From: Occallatibacter sp.
GTDB lineage: Bacteria > Acidobacteriota > Terriglobia > Terriglobales > Acidobacteriaceae
Length of the DNA: 35,919 nucleotides
NCBI GenBank assembly: GCA_031296165.1
Contig: JARLGF010000109.1
Coordinates: 1-35,919, forward strand
Direction: 5' to 3'
The notes under the pieces are model-generated. The model saw only the letters and a list, made by a program, of their open reading frames with translations, made no database searches and was not told the DNA's origin. The position numbers and the translations under genes are program-made. Positions 1-9,433 of this stretch are shown here, piece by piece (positions within the stretch are counted from its first letter, which is position 1; the number at the start of each line of letters is the position of its first letter).

Positions 1-825
1 CGCTTCAAGACCGGCGACCGCGTGATTGTGTACCACATCTCCGGCTGCGGGGTGTGCAACGATTGCCGCCGCGGCTACATGATCTCCTGCACCAGCGAGA
101 AATATCGCCGCGCCTACGGATGGCAGCGCGACGGCAGCATGGCCGAGTACATGATCGCGGAAGAAAAGGATCTCATCGCTCTTCCCGACGCGCTCTCCTT
201 TGCCGATGGCGCGCAGGTTGCCTGCGGCTTTGGCACTGTGTACGAAGGCCTGGAAAAAATCGGCATCGACGGCAATCACGCCGTGCTCATCACCGGCCTG
301 GGACCTGTCGGCCTGGCCACCGGCGCGCTCTGCCGCAAACTCGGCGCCAACAAGATCATCGGCATCGACGTGGTCCAAGAGCGCATGAAGATCGCCATCG
401 ATCTCGGCATCTGCGATGCGGTTCTGGCTTCAGGACCGGACAATGTGGCACAGGTGAAAGCGCTGACTGGCGGCTTCGGCGTGGAGCGCGCGGTGGACTG
501 CTCGGCCAACGCCGCAGCCCGTGCTACCGCCGTTCGCGCCGCGCGCAAGTGGGGCAAGTTCGTCTTCCTCGGCGAAGGCGGCTCGGTCGAGCTCAATCCC
601 TCGCCGGACATGATTCACGATCAGAAAACCGTGTACGGATCGTGGGTTACTTCCACCTGGCTGATGGAGGAACTGGTGGAGCGGCTGGTGCGCTGGAACC
701 TGCATCCGGCCGACATCATCACCCACAGATTCCCCCTGGACCGCGCTGCCGATGCCTATGCGCTGATGGCCTCAGGCAAGTGCGGCAAGGTTGCCGTCTG
801 CGCGGACGAAGAACTGACCGCCTGA
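1..825 (+). CDS. Zinc-dependent alcohol dehydrogenase, 5' partial
   Basis: This is the C-terminal part (274 residues visible) of a medium-chain zinc-dependent alcohol/polyol dehydrogenase; the reading frame is open through base 1, so the true start lies outside the window. Visible residues 16, 19, 22 and 30 are the four cysteines (C-x2-C-x2-C-x7-C) that bind the structural zinc in this family. A Rossmann motif GLGPVGLATG follows and marks NAD(P) binding. The catalytic-zinc Cys near the N terminus is missing because of the cut. The gene ends 18 bp before a FucU-like gene and 0.6 kb before an alpha-L-fucosidase, so oxidation of a sugar or sugar alcohol such as L-fucose is a reasonable inference. 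The exact substrate cannot be read from the sequence. Confidence 0.9.
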   Translation, partial: RFKTGDRVIVYHISGCGVCNDCRRGYMISCTSEKYRRAYGWQRDGSMAEYMIAEEKDLIALPDALSFADGAQVACGFGTVYEGLEKIGIDGNHAVLITGLGPVGLATGALCRKLGANKIIGIDVVQERMKIAIDLGICDAVLASGPDNVAQVKALTGGFGVERAVDCSANAAARATAVRAARKWGKFVFLGEGGSVELNPSPDMIHDQKTVYGSWVTSTWLMEELVERLVRWNLHPADIITHRFPLDRAADAYALMASGKCGKVAVCADEELTA

Positions 826-843
826 ACAACAAAGGAGACTTGC

Positions 844-1347
844 ATGAACCCCACCGATACACCACCCGAATGGGAGCGCCAGTTCCGCAACCTTCTGCCG
901 CTCTACGGCCATCGCAACTGGATCGTCGTGGCCGACGCTGCCTATCCCGCGCAATCGAAGCCCGGCATCGACACCGTTGTCGCCAATGACGAGCAGATTC
1001 CCGTGGTCCGGACCGTCCTTGACGCCATCGCCGCCACGCCGCACGTTCGCGCTCGTATCTACGCGGACCGCGAGCTGGCTTTCGTCGCCGAGAACGACGC
1101 ACCCGGCGTCGCCGACTACCGCCGCGAGCTTGCCGAGGTTCTTGCCGGCCATGCCATTGAAACTCTGCCGCACGAAGAGATCATTCACAAGCTTGACCAG
1201 TCCGCCGAGCTCTTCCGCATTCTGATTCTCAAGACGGACATGACCATTCCGTACACCTCCGTTTTTTTTGAGCTCGACTGCGGCTACTGGAACGCCGAAG
1301 CGGAGCAGCGACTGCGCCAAGCGATATTGGCGGCGGATTCCCGATAG
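844..1347 (+). CDS. RbsD/FucU-like sugar mutarotase family protein
   Basis: This 167-residue cytoplasmic protein resembles the RbsD/FucU family, which interconverts anomers of ribose or fucose. The N-terminal stretch LYGHRNWIVVADAAYPAQ matches the family pattern in which a GH...I..D...P segment carries the catalytic His (H23 here) and an Asp (D31). The C terminus (TDMTIPYTSVFFELDCGYW) differs from E. coli FucU, so this is a divergent branch. An AAAGGAG Shine-Dalgarno lies 7 bp before the ATG. It sits between a sugar-type dehydrogenase and a GH29 fucosidase, which supports a fucose mutarotase role by inference. The alternative is a FucU-like protein of unknown substrate. Confidence 0.68.
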   Translation: MNPTDTPPEWERQFRNLLPLYGHRNWIVVADAAYPAQSKPGIDTVVANDEQIPVVRTVLDAIAATPHVRARIYADRELAFVAENDAPGVADYRRELAEVLAGHAIETLPHEEIIHKLDQSAELFRILILKTDMTIPYTSVFFELDCGYWNAEAEQRLRQAILAADSR

Positions 1348-1419
1348 ATCTGGCAACCCAGGACTTCAGGCAGGGATGGACGCAGCCCTGCTACCCAACG
1401 CGAAAGGAAACACTCGGCA

Positions 1420-2961
1420 ATGGCATTGAACAGGCGCGAATTGCTTAAGTCGATGGGCGGTGCATGTTCCGCCCTTGCTCTCTCCCGATTCACAACGGCA
1501 CGGGCCGCGGCTCAGGGCAACAACTTCATCGGCACGCGGTCGTCGCTGCAGGGCTATCGCATTCCCGACTGGTTCCGCGACGCCAAGTTCGGCATCTGGT
1601 CGCACTGGGGACCGCAGTCGGCCGTCGAAGACGGAGACTGGTACGCGCGCAACATGTACATCCAGGGTTCGGAGCAATACCGCTACCACGTGGAGCACTA
1701 CGGGCATCCCTCCAAGGTCGGCTACAAGGATCTGGTCAACGATTGGAAAGCCGCCAAGTGGGACCCCGATCACCTGATGAGCCTCTACAAAAAAGCCGGC
1801 GCAAAATACTTCTTCTCGATGGGCGTGCACCACGACAACTTCGACCTGTGGGACTCAAAGTACACGCGCTGGAACGCGGTTAACATGGGGCCGAAACGGG
1901 ATGTGGTCGGCACCTGGGCCAAGGCTGCGCGCGCGCAGGGTTTGCGCTTCGGCGTCAGCGAGCATCTGTGGATCAGTTACAAGTGGTTTGCCGTCAGCCA
2001 CGGCGCAGACAAGACCGGCCCCATGGCCGGCGTTCCGTATGACGGCACGGATCCCAAGTTTGAAGACCTGTACCACGATGCCGATTGCGCACGGCTCGTG
2101 GACCGATTCGAATGGAACGACAATGACATTCCCGAATCGTGGAAGCGGCATTATCTTGACCGCATGACCGACCTCATCGACAAGTACCAGCCCGACCTAC
2201 TCTACACCGACGGTCATCTGCCCTTCGAGGACACCGGACTCAAGATGGTGGCGCACTTGTACAACGTGAGCGCGAAGGTGCACGGCGGCCAGACCGAAGC
2301 GGTCTACACCAGCAAGGAGGGCACGGACTGCGCCATCGGCACTTGCCTGCTCGATCATGAGCGCGGCGTCTCCGACCTGATTGCAAAGAATCCATGGCAG
2401 ACCGATACCTGCATCGGCCAGTGGCATTACAAGCGCGGACAGAAGTACAAGAGCGCCAAGAAAGTCATCGACCTGCTCACCGACATCGTCAGCAAGAACG
2501 GCAATCTGCTGCTCAACTTCCCGCTGCCCAACTCCGGCGAGCTGGACTTTGAGGAGATGGAGGTGCTGGAAGGCATCACTGCGTGGATGCAGGTGAACAG
2601 CGAAGGCATCTATGCTTCGCGTCCCTGGAAGATTTACGGCGAAGGCCCCTCCACCAAGGTCAAAATCGAAACCGGCAACTTCAACGAAGACAAGCAGAGC
2701 GACCTCACCGCCGAAGATGTGCGTTTCACCGTGAAGGGCGGCACTCTCTACGCCTTTGTGATGGGCCAGCCCGAGAAGGAAGCCGTTGTTCAGGCTCTCG
2801 GCCTTGCCAGCGCGCAGGCTCCGGGCAAAATTCTCAAGGTGGAAGTGTTGGGCTACAAGGGCGCGCTCGACTGGAAGCAGGACGACGGCGCATTGCGGGT
2901 GAAGATGCCCGCGGAGAAAATCTCCGACATCGGCATCACGCTGAAGGTGCAACTGGCATAG
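1420..2961 (+). CDS. GH29 alpha-L-fucosidase, TAT-exported
   Basis: This 513-residue protein is a glycoside hydrolase family 29 enzyme, which removes terminal alpha-L-fucose from glycans by a retaining mechanism. The N terminus carries a twin-arginine signal (NRRELLKSMGG, then an Ala-rich segment), so it is probably exported folded to the periplasm. GH29 landmarks include WFRDAKFGIWSHWG near residue 50, FFSMGVHHDNFDLWDS near 135, and YTDGHLP, where D264 is the predicted nucleophile (family motif W/Y-x-D-G). The C-terminal ~100 residues look like the small beta-sandwich that usually follows the barrel. The length is normal for the family. It follows the mutarotase gene by 72 bp and precedes an exported FAD oxidoreductase, and probably belongs to the same catabolic operon. 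Confidence 0.92.
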   Translation: MALNRRELLKSMGGACSALALSRFTTARAAAQGNNFIGTRSSLQGYRIPDWFRDAKFGIWSHWGPQSAVEDGDWYARNMYIQGSEQYRYHVEHYGHPSKVGYKDLVNDWKAAKWDPDHLMSLYKKAGAKYFFSMGVHHDNFDLWDSKYTRWNAVNMGPKRDVVGTWAKAARAQGLRFGVSEHLWISYKWFAVSHGADKTGPMAGVPYDGTDPKFEDLYHDADCARLVDRFEWNDNDIPESWKRHYLDRMTDLIDKYQPDLLYTDGHLPFEDTGLKMVAHLYNVSAKVHGGQTEAVYTSKEGTDCAIGTCLLDHERGVSDLIAKNPWQTDTCIGQWHYKRGQKYKSAKKVIDLLTDIVSKNGNLLLNFPLPNSGELDFEEMEVLEGITAWMQVNSEGIYASRPWKIYGEGPSTKVKIETGNFNEDKQSDLTAEDVRFTVKGGTLYAFVMGQPEKEAVVQALGLASAQAPGKILKVEVLGYKGALDWKQDDGALRVKMPAEKISDIGITLKVQLA

Positions 2962-3018
2962 ATCTTGCTGAGCCGGATTGCGCAGCCGACTGCGATGCCG
3001 CGAGGAGTGAATCGGAAC

Positions 3019-4728
3019 ATGATAAGGAAACGTATCCAAGCCGCGCTGCTCGCGCTGGCAGGAGCGATCTGCCTGTCTGCCCAGCCTGTGGCAGCGGCGA
3101 GCAAGCCTGCACTGCGTATCGACGCAGACGTAGTGGTTTACGGAGGAACGCCCGCGGGACTGGCGGCGGCAACCGCGATTGCTCGCGGACACCGTTCCGT
3201 TGTTGTCATTGAGCCGACCATGTCCATTGGCGGGATGATTACCGGCGGGATTGCATGCACCGACACGGGAACCCCGCAATTTGTGGGCGGAATTGCCAGG
3301 GAGTTCTTTGACGAAGTTGCATCGGTGGAGCGGCGCTCGGAATACCGTGAGCCGGCCAGCATACGGTTTCACGGCAGCAACCTTGCCTGGACGCAGCCGC
3401 GCGTGTGGGATCTGGAGCCGAAGATTGCGCGCCAGGTATTTGAAGCATGGATGCGCAAGGAAAAGATCGAAGTCATTTTGAAAAGACAGATTCTCTCTGT
3501 CTCGAAAACGGGGCCGCACATACGTTCCATTCTCCTGGCAAACGGTCTGGTTGTTTCGGGGCGGATCTTTATCGATGCCAGCTATGAAGGCGACTTGATG
3601 GCGAAGGCGCATGTGTCTTCGACCTTCGGACGGGAGAGCGGCCAGCAATACGGGGAGAGCCTGGCAGGCGTGCGTCCGCCGCATTTCGCGCGCGATTATA
3701 CTGAAGCGGAATTCGCCAGCCCAACTCAGGATTACATGCATCATGGACAGTTCAGCGCGAACCTGCCGGCGCGCGACCGGCAAGGCAGGCTGCTGTGGGG
3801 AGTCGAAGCGGGGCCGCTGGGAGCGCCGGGCTCCGGCGACGACCGGTTGCAGGCTTACTGCTACAGGCTGATTGCCACGTAGCGTGCGGACCTGAAAATG
3901 GCGTGGCCCAAGCCATTGCATTACGATGCTTCGCACTACGAGCTTTTGCTCGAGTACATCCAGGCCCATCCCGCCATGACCTTCACGCGGCTTGTGCATC
4001 TGGCGCCCTTGCCGAACGGCAAGTGGGACTTGAACGCAAGCGGTCCATTTTCCATCGACCTGATTGGGGGGAACAAGAAGTATCCTGCAGAGACCTATGC
4101 GGAGCGCGACCGGGCGTTGGCGTCGCACAAGGAGTATGAGCAGGGGTTCTTGTGGTTCTTGGCGCACGATCCGCGCGTGCCGCAGCCCTTGCGCGACGAG
4201 GCCGGCAGTTGGGGAATGGCAAAAGACGAGTGGCAGGACAGCGGGCATTGGCCGGCGCAGATTTATATAAGGGAAAGCCGCCGCATGATCGGCGCGTATG
4301 TGATGACGCAGAAAGACATTCTCGAGGACAAAACCAAGCCGGACTCGATCGGACTGGGATCGTTTGTGCTGGATTCACATTGGGTGCGCAGGTTTGAAGA
4401 CCAGGAGGGATTCGCGAAAGTGGAAGGGAACCTCGACGAGTCAATCGACTTGTCGAAGCATCCATATGAAATTCCCTACAGGGCCATTGTTCCCAAGCCT
4501 GGGGAGGCAGAGAACCTGCTGGTACCGGTATGTCTTTCCGCGAGCCATGTGGCTATGTGCACCATTCGCATGGAGCCCGTGTACATGATTCTCGGCGAAG
4601 CAGCGGGACAAGCCGCGCTGCTGGCATTGCAAGCAAAAACTCCGGTACAGCAAATCGATACGCGTGCGCTCATGCAAGCGCTCACCGCGCATGGCGGCGT
4701 ATTGAGCGCGAATCGGCAGATTCGCTAG
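3019..4728 (+). pseudogene. Exported FAD-dependent oxidoreductase, split by in-frame TAG
   Basis: One continuous frame encodes an FAD-dependent oxidoreductase (FAD_oxidored family, often found with polysaccharide-degradation genes), but it is cut by a TAG at 3880-3882 (codon 288). No frame change occurs: the part before ends ..QAYCYRLIAT and the part after resumes RADLKMAWPKP, which together read like the conserved middle of the family. I chose ATG 3019 because a GAGGAG motif lies just upstream and a clear signal peptide follows. Near residue 40 is the dinucleotide-binding motif VVYGGTPAGLAAA, and the C terminus has the family-typical MEPVYMILGEAAGQAA. An ATG at 3898 could restart translation but has no obvious ribosome site. 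It is probably a recent nonsense mutation or a base-call error; suppression is possible but unsupported. Confidence 0.85.
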
Positions 4729-4838
4729 AACATTTTCGGAATACATCTAGACTTTTTGAGAGCCATAACAGGTGTCTTTTTCTTAAGGAAAAGACACTTA
4801 AGCGCATGGCTTCGATCTACACCCATTCCGAAAATGTT
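4729..4838. repeat. Nested palindromic element, copy 1
   Basis: A 110-bp element begins directly after the stop codon of the broken oxidoreductase gene. The outer inverted repeat is AACATTTTCGGAAT (4729-4742) with its perfect complement at 4825-4838. Inside is a perfect 9-bp hairpin, GTGTCTTTT (4772-4780) and AAAAGACAC (4789-4797), with loop TCTTAAGG. The architecture and length match the elements at 14880 and 34281, although the outer arm sequence here is largely different. The T-rich inner stem could also act as a terminator. Confidence 0.85.
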
Positions 4839-5106
4839 ATAGAACCCGCTCTGAACTTCGTGCGCGAGACAGCAGGCGAATCAGCAAGCAAAGAGACTGG
4901 GAAGGCCTAATATCACGCCGCAATTGTGGCATGAACCCTGCTCTTGCCGGTCACTGGATATTCATGGCAGTTTCCGCCATGACAGCCCAGATCTGGTCCT
5001 CTCCGCCGTTGTGCTTCTTATTGCTCAGACTCGGATCGTCCGCGCCGCTACAGTTGGAAACGTCGGAGCAGGCTGATAGCGGCCCCGGCGATGGTGAGGA
5101 GAATCC
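4839..5106. other. Intergenic region, no gene seen
   Basis: Together with the palindromic element before it, this forms a 378-bp stretch without a convincing gene. Short open frames here have no ribosome site and overlap the real downstream gene in another frame. The only clear signal is a strong Shine-Dalgarno, GAGGAG, 6 bp before the ATG at 5107. Confidence 0.5.
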
Positions 5107-5505
5107 ATGCGCGGAATCAAGTTCCTTGTGTTATCGATTGCTGTTTCCGGAGCGCTCTTTGCGGCAGCCATGCCCAAAGCAGCAGCCCAGATCAGCATCA
5201 ACATCGGAGTCGCTCCCAATTGTCCCTACGGATACTACGACTACGCCCCTTATAACTGCGTTCCCGACGGCTACTACGGCTCGGAGTGGTTCAACGGCGG
5301 CGCTTTCATTGGCGTTGGCCCGTGGTTTCATGGCTCCAACAACTTCCACGGCAGGGTCGATAACAGCTACGATCCGCAGCACGGCTACAACGGCGCCATG
5401 CCCAGGGTAGGCGACAGGCCCGCTGCGCAGCGCAGGCCCCCGGAGCAGTTCAAGGGCAATGAAGATCGCGATGGACGCGGCCACAAAGCGGAAAATAAGC
5501 GCTAG
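5107..5505 (+). CDS. Small secreted aromatic/Gly-rich protein of unknown function
   Basis: This 132-residue protein has a typical Sec signal peptide (charged MRGIK, hydrophobic core, AAAQ cleavage region near residue 28). The mature part is rich in Tyr, Gly, Asn and Pro, with a motif NCPYGYYDYAPYNC containing two cysteines that could form a disulfide, followed by repeated GYYG/GPWFHG turns and a charged C-terminal tail. I recall similar short exported proteins, all uncharacterised, from other acidobacteria and proteobacteria. A strong GAGGAG ribosome site supports the start. No neighbour suggests a function, and the gene is probably transcribed alone, ending at the hairpin at 5542-5585. Extracytoplasmic location is well supported; the role is unknown. 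Confidence 0.75.
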   Translation: MRGIKFLVLSIAVSGALFAAAMPKAAAQISINIGVAPNCPYGYYDYAPYNCVPDGYYGSEWFNGGAFIGVGPWFHGSNNFHGRVDNSYDPQHGYNGAMPRVGDRPAAQRRPPEQFKGNEDRDGRGHKAENKR

Positions 5506-5541
5506 AGCATTACGTCCCAGGCGTTTCGCATGAAAAACGAA

Positions 5542-5585
5542 AACGGGCAAGTTCCTCATGCAATGGCGTGAAGAACTTGCCCGTT
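5542..5585. terminator. Bidirectional hairpin between convergent genes
   Basis: A perfect 13-bp stem, AACGGGCAAGTTC (5542-5554) and GAACTTGCCCGTT (5573-5585), is extended inward by further pairs TCATGC/GCGTGA (one G-T). It lies between the end of the small secreted-protein gene on the plus strand and the end of the ATP-grasp gene on the minus strand, so it can serve both. A-rich sequence on the left and T-containing sequence on the right give weak U-tracts for each direction. Confidence 0.75.
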
Positions 5586-5615
5586 CTTGCTTCTGCCTGT
5601 ATGACGCGTCCGGTT

Positions 5616-6806
<1,191 letters not shown>

Positions 6807-6945
6807 AGCTCCTTGACCTCCAGAGGTACAGAGCAGCCTTTGCAAGCCAGTGTACCGCACCCCCATGCGCTTGCCATTGGACGGCAGAGATATGCAGTTG
6901 GCCATGCAGGTACGTTCTGCGTCCACACGAATGCAGACGCAGCCA

Positions 6946-6975
6946 CGCGCGTCCTTCTGGAGGGAAGGACGCGCG
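6946..6975 (-). terminator. Strong hairpin downstream of bfr
   Basis: A perfect 12-bp GC-rich stem, CGCGCGTCCTTC (6946-6957) and GAAGGACGCGCG (6964-6975), has a 6-nt loop. It lies 63 bp past the stop codon of the minus-strand bacterioferritin gene and before the next minus-strand gene. No good T-run follows on the minus strand, so it may be a factor-assisted terminator or an mRNA 3' stabiliser. Confidence 0.55.
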
Positions 6976-7038
6976 AGAAATCAACGGTCAAAGGTCTGGG
7001 CCAGGACTCAGGAATTCGAGAGCGCGGCGGCTCCAGCT

Positions 7039-7512
7039 TTACTCGTCTTCGCTGGTCTGCATGGTCAGGTACCGTTCGTAGCCAAGCTCCGCGATCTGGT
7101 GAAGCTGCGCTTCAAGCCAATCCACGTGTTCTTCCTCGTCCGTGAGCAGGGTGACAAACAGATCGCGCGAGCCGTTGTCTTTCTCCTCGGTCGCGATCTT
7201 CACGCTCTCGTTGTACATGGCCACGGCTTCGATCTCGAGTTTCAGATCGGCCGCAATCATGTTCTTGACGTTGCCACCGATGGAAAGGGCGAGCGGCTCC
7301 ATGCTGGGCGTGCCGTCAAGAAACAAAATGCGCTCCATCAGCCGCTCGGCGTGCTTCATCTCGCCAATGGATTGCTTTTTGATGTACTTGGCAAGTCGAT
7401 CGTATCCCCAGTTCTCGCACATTTCAGCGTGAACAAAGTACTGGTTGATGGCGGTGAGCTCCTCGCGAAGCGCACGATTCAATTGCTCGATGACCTTCGG
7501 TTTACCCTTCAT
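7039..7512 (-). CDS. bfr: Bacterioferritin
   Basis: This 157-residue protein is a bacterioferritin, the heme-containing 24-subunit iron store that oxidises Fe(II) at a di-iron ferroxidase site in the cytoplasm. All expected ligands are visible in the usual places: E18 (REELTAINQY), E51 and H54 (GEMKHAE), the glutamate in KLEIEAVAMYN, and the E...H pair in DEEEHVDWLE. M52, the bridging heme ligand, is present, so a true heme-binding Bfr rather than a simple ferritin is likely. I use the ATG at 7512, where the conserved MKGKPKVIEQLN begins; an upstream in-frame ATG would add a non-conserved leader. It is divergent from hcp with a 198-bp shared upstream region. Confidence 0.96.
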   Translation of the reverse strand: MKGKPKVIEQLNRALREELTAINQYFVHAEMCENWGYDRLAKYIKKQSIGEMKHAERLMERILFLDGTPSMEPLALSIGGNVKNMIAADLKLEIEAVAMYNESVKIATEEKDNGSRDLFVTLLTDEEEHVDWLEAQLHQIAELGYERYLTMQTSEDE

Positions 7513-7628
7513 GGCGCAGATTGTTGCACAAGCATAAACACGCACGCAAGAGCGTAGTGAGGATAACCTCACCAGGCTCCCGCGCCGCATCCCGCTGCCG
7601 AGCCGTCCACTAAAAAATCTTTCCCAGT

Positions 7629-7638
7629 GACTTAAGTC
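7629..7638. promoter_or_regulatory. Candidate operator between bfr and hcp
   Basis: A perfect 10-bp palindrome GACTTAAGTC lies in the divergent bfr/hcp upstream region, inside the longer near-palindrome GTGACTTAAGTCGC. The TGAC-N4-GTCR spacing resembles half-sites used by CRP/FNR-family regulators; from memory, HcpR of this family controls hcp genes in other bacteria. The position, 73 bp upstream of the hcp start, suits an activator or repressor site. This is a suggestion from pattern only. Confidence 0.35.
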
Positions 7639-7710
7639 GCAGTGCTCGTGCCGGACCCCGGCTTACTCTTTCCTCATTCCAGTTCTATTCATCCCGGAGG
7701 GGACACCGTC

Positions 7711-9369
7711 ATGTTTTGCTATCAGTGCGAACAAACCTCGCAAGGCCAGGGATGCCAGGTAATCGGCGTCTGCGGCAAGGACGAAAACACCGCAACGCTG
7801 CAGGACCTGCTCATCCACGCGCTCAAGGGCGTGAGCCAGTACGCGCATCGCGCCGGCCAGTTAGGCGCGTCCGATCCGGAGATCGACGCTTTTGTCATCG
7901 AGTCGATTTTTGCCACGCTCACCAACGTCAACTTCGATGAGGACCGCGTGGCCGAGCTGGTGTACGAGGCCGCCCAGGTCCGCGACAGGGCGCGGGCGCT
8001 CTACACCGCTGCCGCAGTCAATGCAGGTGTTGCAGCCCTGCCGCTCTCCGGTCCCGCCGCGTGGCAGCCTGCCGCCACGCGCGAAGCTCTGCTGGCACAG
8101 GGACGCGAGCAACTGATTCCCGCCTCGTATCTGACCGGCAACCTGGTCAACAACGACAACAAGGAGATCAAGAATCTTGAAGAGCTGGTGGTTTACGGTC
8201 TGAAGGGCGTTGCCGCGTATGCGTATCACGCAATGATGCTGGGCTCCAGCGCTCCGGCTGCGTACGCAACCGTCTATGAGATTCTTTCCGCTCTCACCGA
8301 GCCGCACACTGCCGAAGAACTGCTGGGACTGGCGCTCAAGGTGGGCGAACTCAATTACGCCGTCATTGAACAGCTCGACCACGCACACACTGAGACCTTC
8401 GGCGCGCCCACTCCGGCTGCCGTGCGCCTGCACCCGCTCAAGGGCAAGGCCATTCTGGTTTCTGGCCACGACCTGCACGACCTGTATCAACTGCTGCTGC
8501 AGACCGATGGCCTGGGCATCAACATCTACACCCATGGCGAGATGCTGCCCGCGCACGGCTATCCCAAGCTCAAGGCCTTCAAGCATCTTGCCGGCAACTA
8601 CGGCGGCGCATGGATTGACCAAGCTCAAGACTTCGACGCCTTCCCGGGCTCGATTCTGATGACGTCCAATTGCATTCAGCAGCCGAAGCCGAGTTACACC
8701 AAGCGCCTGTTTACCGCGGGCGCTGTCGCCTGGCCCGGCGTGGAGCACATTGCCGGCACGGACTTTGCTCCGGTGATTGCGGCAGCGCTGGCCGCGCCCG
8801 GATTTGCCGAGGACGGCCCGGCCGACTCCATCACCACCGGCTTTGGGCACAACGCCGTTCTCAGTGTGGCAGGCACCGTCATCGATGCCGTCAAGACTGG
8901 CGCGCTGCGGCGCTTCTTCCTCATCGGCGGATGCGACGGCGCGCGCTCCGGCCGCAGCTACTATACCGAGCTGGCCGAACAGGTTCCGCAGGATTGCATC
9001 ATCCTTACCCTGGCCTGCGGCAAGTACCGCTTCAACAAGCAGGACTTTGGCACGCTGGGCGGCCTGCCCCGCCTGCTGGACCTGGGCCAGTGCAACGACG
9101 CGTACTCCGCGTTGAAGATTGCGCAGGCGCTGGCCGCGGCCTTCGAGTGCGGCGTCAACGATCTGCCGCTCTCGCTGGTGCTGAGTTGGTACGAGCAGAA
9201 GGCGGTGGCCATTCTGCTCACCTTGCTGTGGATGGGAGTGCGCAACATCCGCATCGGACCCACGCTGCCCGCGTTTCTATCGCCCGCGGTGCTGAAGCTG
9301 CTCAACGAAAACTACAACCTGATGCCCATCACCACGCCGGAGGCCGATCTGGCGGCCATGCTCGGCTAG
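7711..9369 (+). CDS. hcp: Hybrid cluster protein (hydroxylamine reductase / NO reductase)
   Basis: This 552-residue protein is a hybrid cluster protein, which reduces NO or hydroxylamine in the cytoplasm under nitrosative stress. The N terminus MFCYQCEQT has C3, C6, C15 and C21, spaced C-x2-C-x8-C-x5-C, the pattern of class I enzymes carrying a [4Fe-4S] cluster (the E. coli class II spacing is different). Hybrid-cluster ligands are visible in order: His in SGHDLHDL, Glu in THGEMLPAHG, Cys in TSNCIQQP, Cys in IGGCDGARSGRSYY, Cys in LACGKYRFNKQDFG, and Glu in SWYEQKA. The ATG at 7711 follows a GGAGGGG ribosome site. No hcr reductase gene follows, so the electron donor is encoded elsewhere. It ends at a strong terminator. 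Confidence 0.97.
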   Translation: MFCYQCEQTSQGQGCQVIGVCGKDENTATLQDLLIHALKGVSQYAHRAGQLGASDPEIDAFVIESIFATLTNVNFDEDRVAELVYEAAQVRDRARALYTAAAVNAGVAALPLSGPAAWQPAATREALLAQGREQLIPASYLTGNLVNNDNKEIKNLEELVVYGLKGVAAYAYHAMMLGSSAPAAYATVYEILSALTEPHTAEELLGLALKVGELNYAVIEQLDHAHTETFGAPTPAAVRLHPLKGKAILVSGHDLHDLYQLLLQTDGLGINIYTHGEMLPAHGYPKLKAFKHLAGNYGGAWIDQAQDFDAFPGSILMTSNCIQQPKPSYTKRLFTAGAVAWPGVEHIAGTDFAPVIAAALAAPGFAEDGPADSITTGFGHNAVLSVAGTVIDAVKTGALRRFFLIGGCDGARSGRSYYTELAEQVPQDCIILTLACGKYRFNKQDFGTLGGLPRLLDLGQCNDAYSALKIAQALAAAFECGVNDLPLSLVLSWYEQKAVAILLTLLWMGVRNIRIGPTLPAFLSPAVLKLLNENYNLMPITTPEADLAAMLG

Positions 9370-9394
9370 TAATCTAACTACCTAATCAACCGGC

Positions 9395-9433
9395 AAACAG
9401 GCGAGTTAGTCATTCAGACTAACTCGCCTGTTT
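9395..9433 (+). terminator. Rho-independent terminator after hcp
   Basis: A perfect 17-bp stem, AAACAGGCGAGTTAGTC (9395-9411) and its complement (9417-9433), encloses the 5-nt loop ATTCA. The right arm ends in TTT, and the hairpin lies 26 bp after the hcp stop codon. The A-rich left and T-rich right ends are typical of an intrinsic terminator. Confidence 0.9.

Noticed and set aside
22-24. GTG at 22 as the start of the alcohol dehydrogenase
   Set aside because: The frame is open back to base 1, and residues encoded before 22 (RFKTGDRV) match the conserved family segment, so the true start is upstream.
2197-4248. A 683-codon open frame on the minus strand
   Set aside because: It is antisense to the GH29 fucosidase and FAD oxidoreductase genes and shows no family motif, signal or ribosome site.
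4931-5410. A 159-codon plus-strand frame overlapping the small secreted-protein gene
   Set aside because: The overlapping frame starting at 5107 has a strong ribosome site and a signal peptide, whereas this one is Ser/Thr/Pro-rich shadow sequence.
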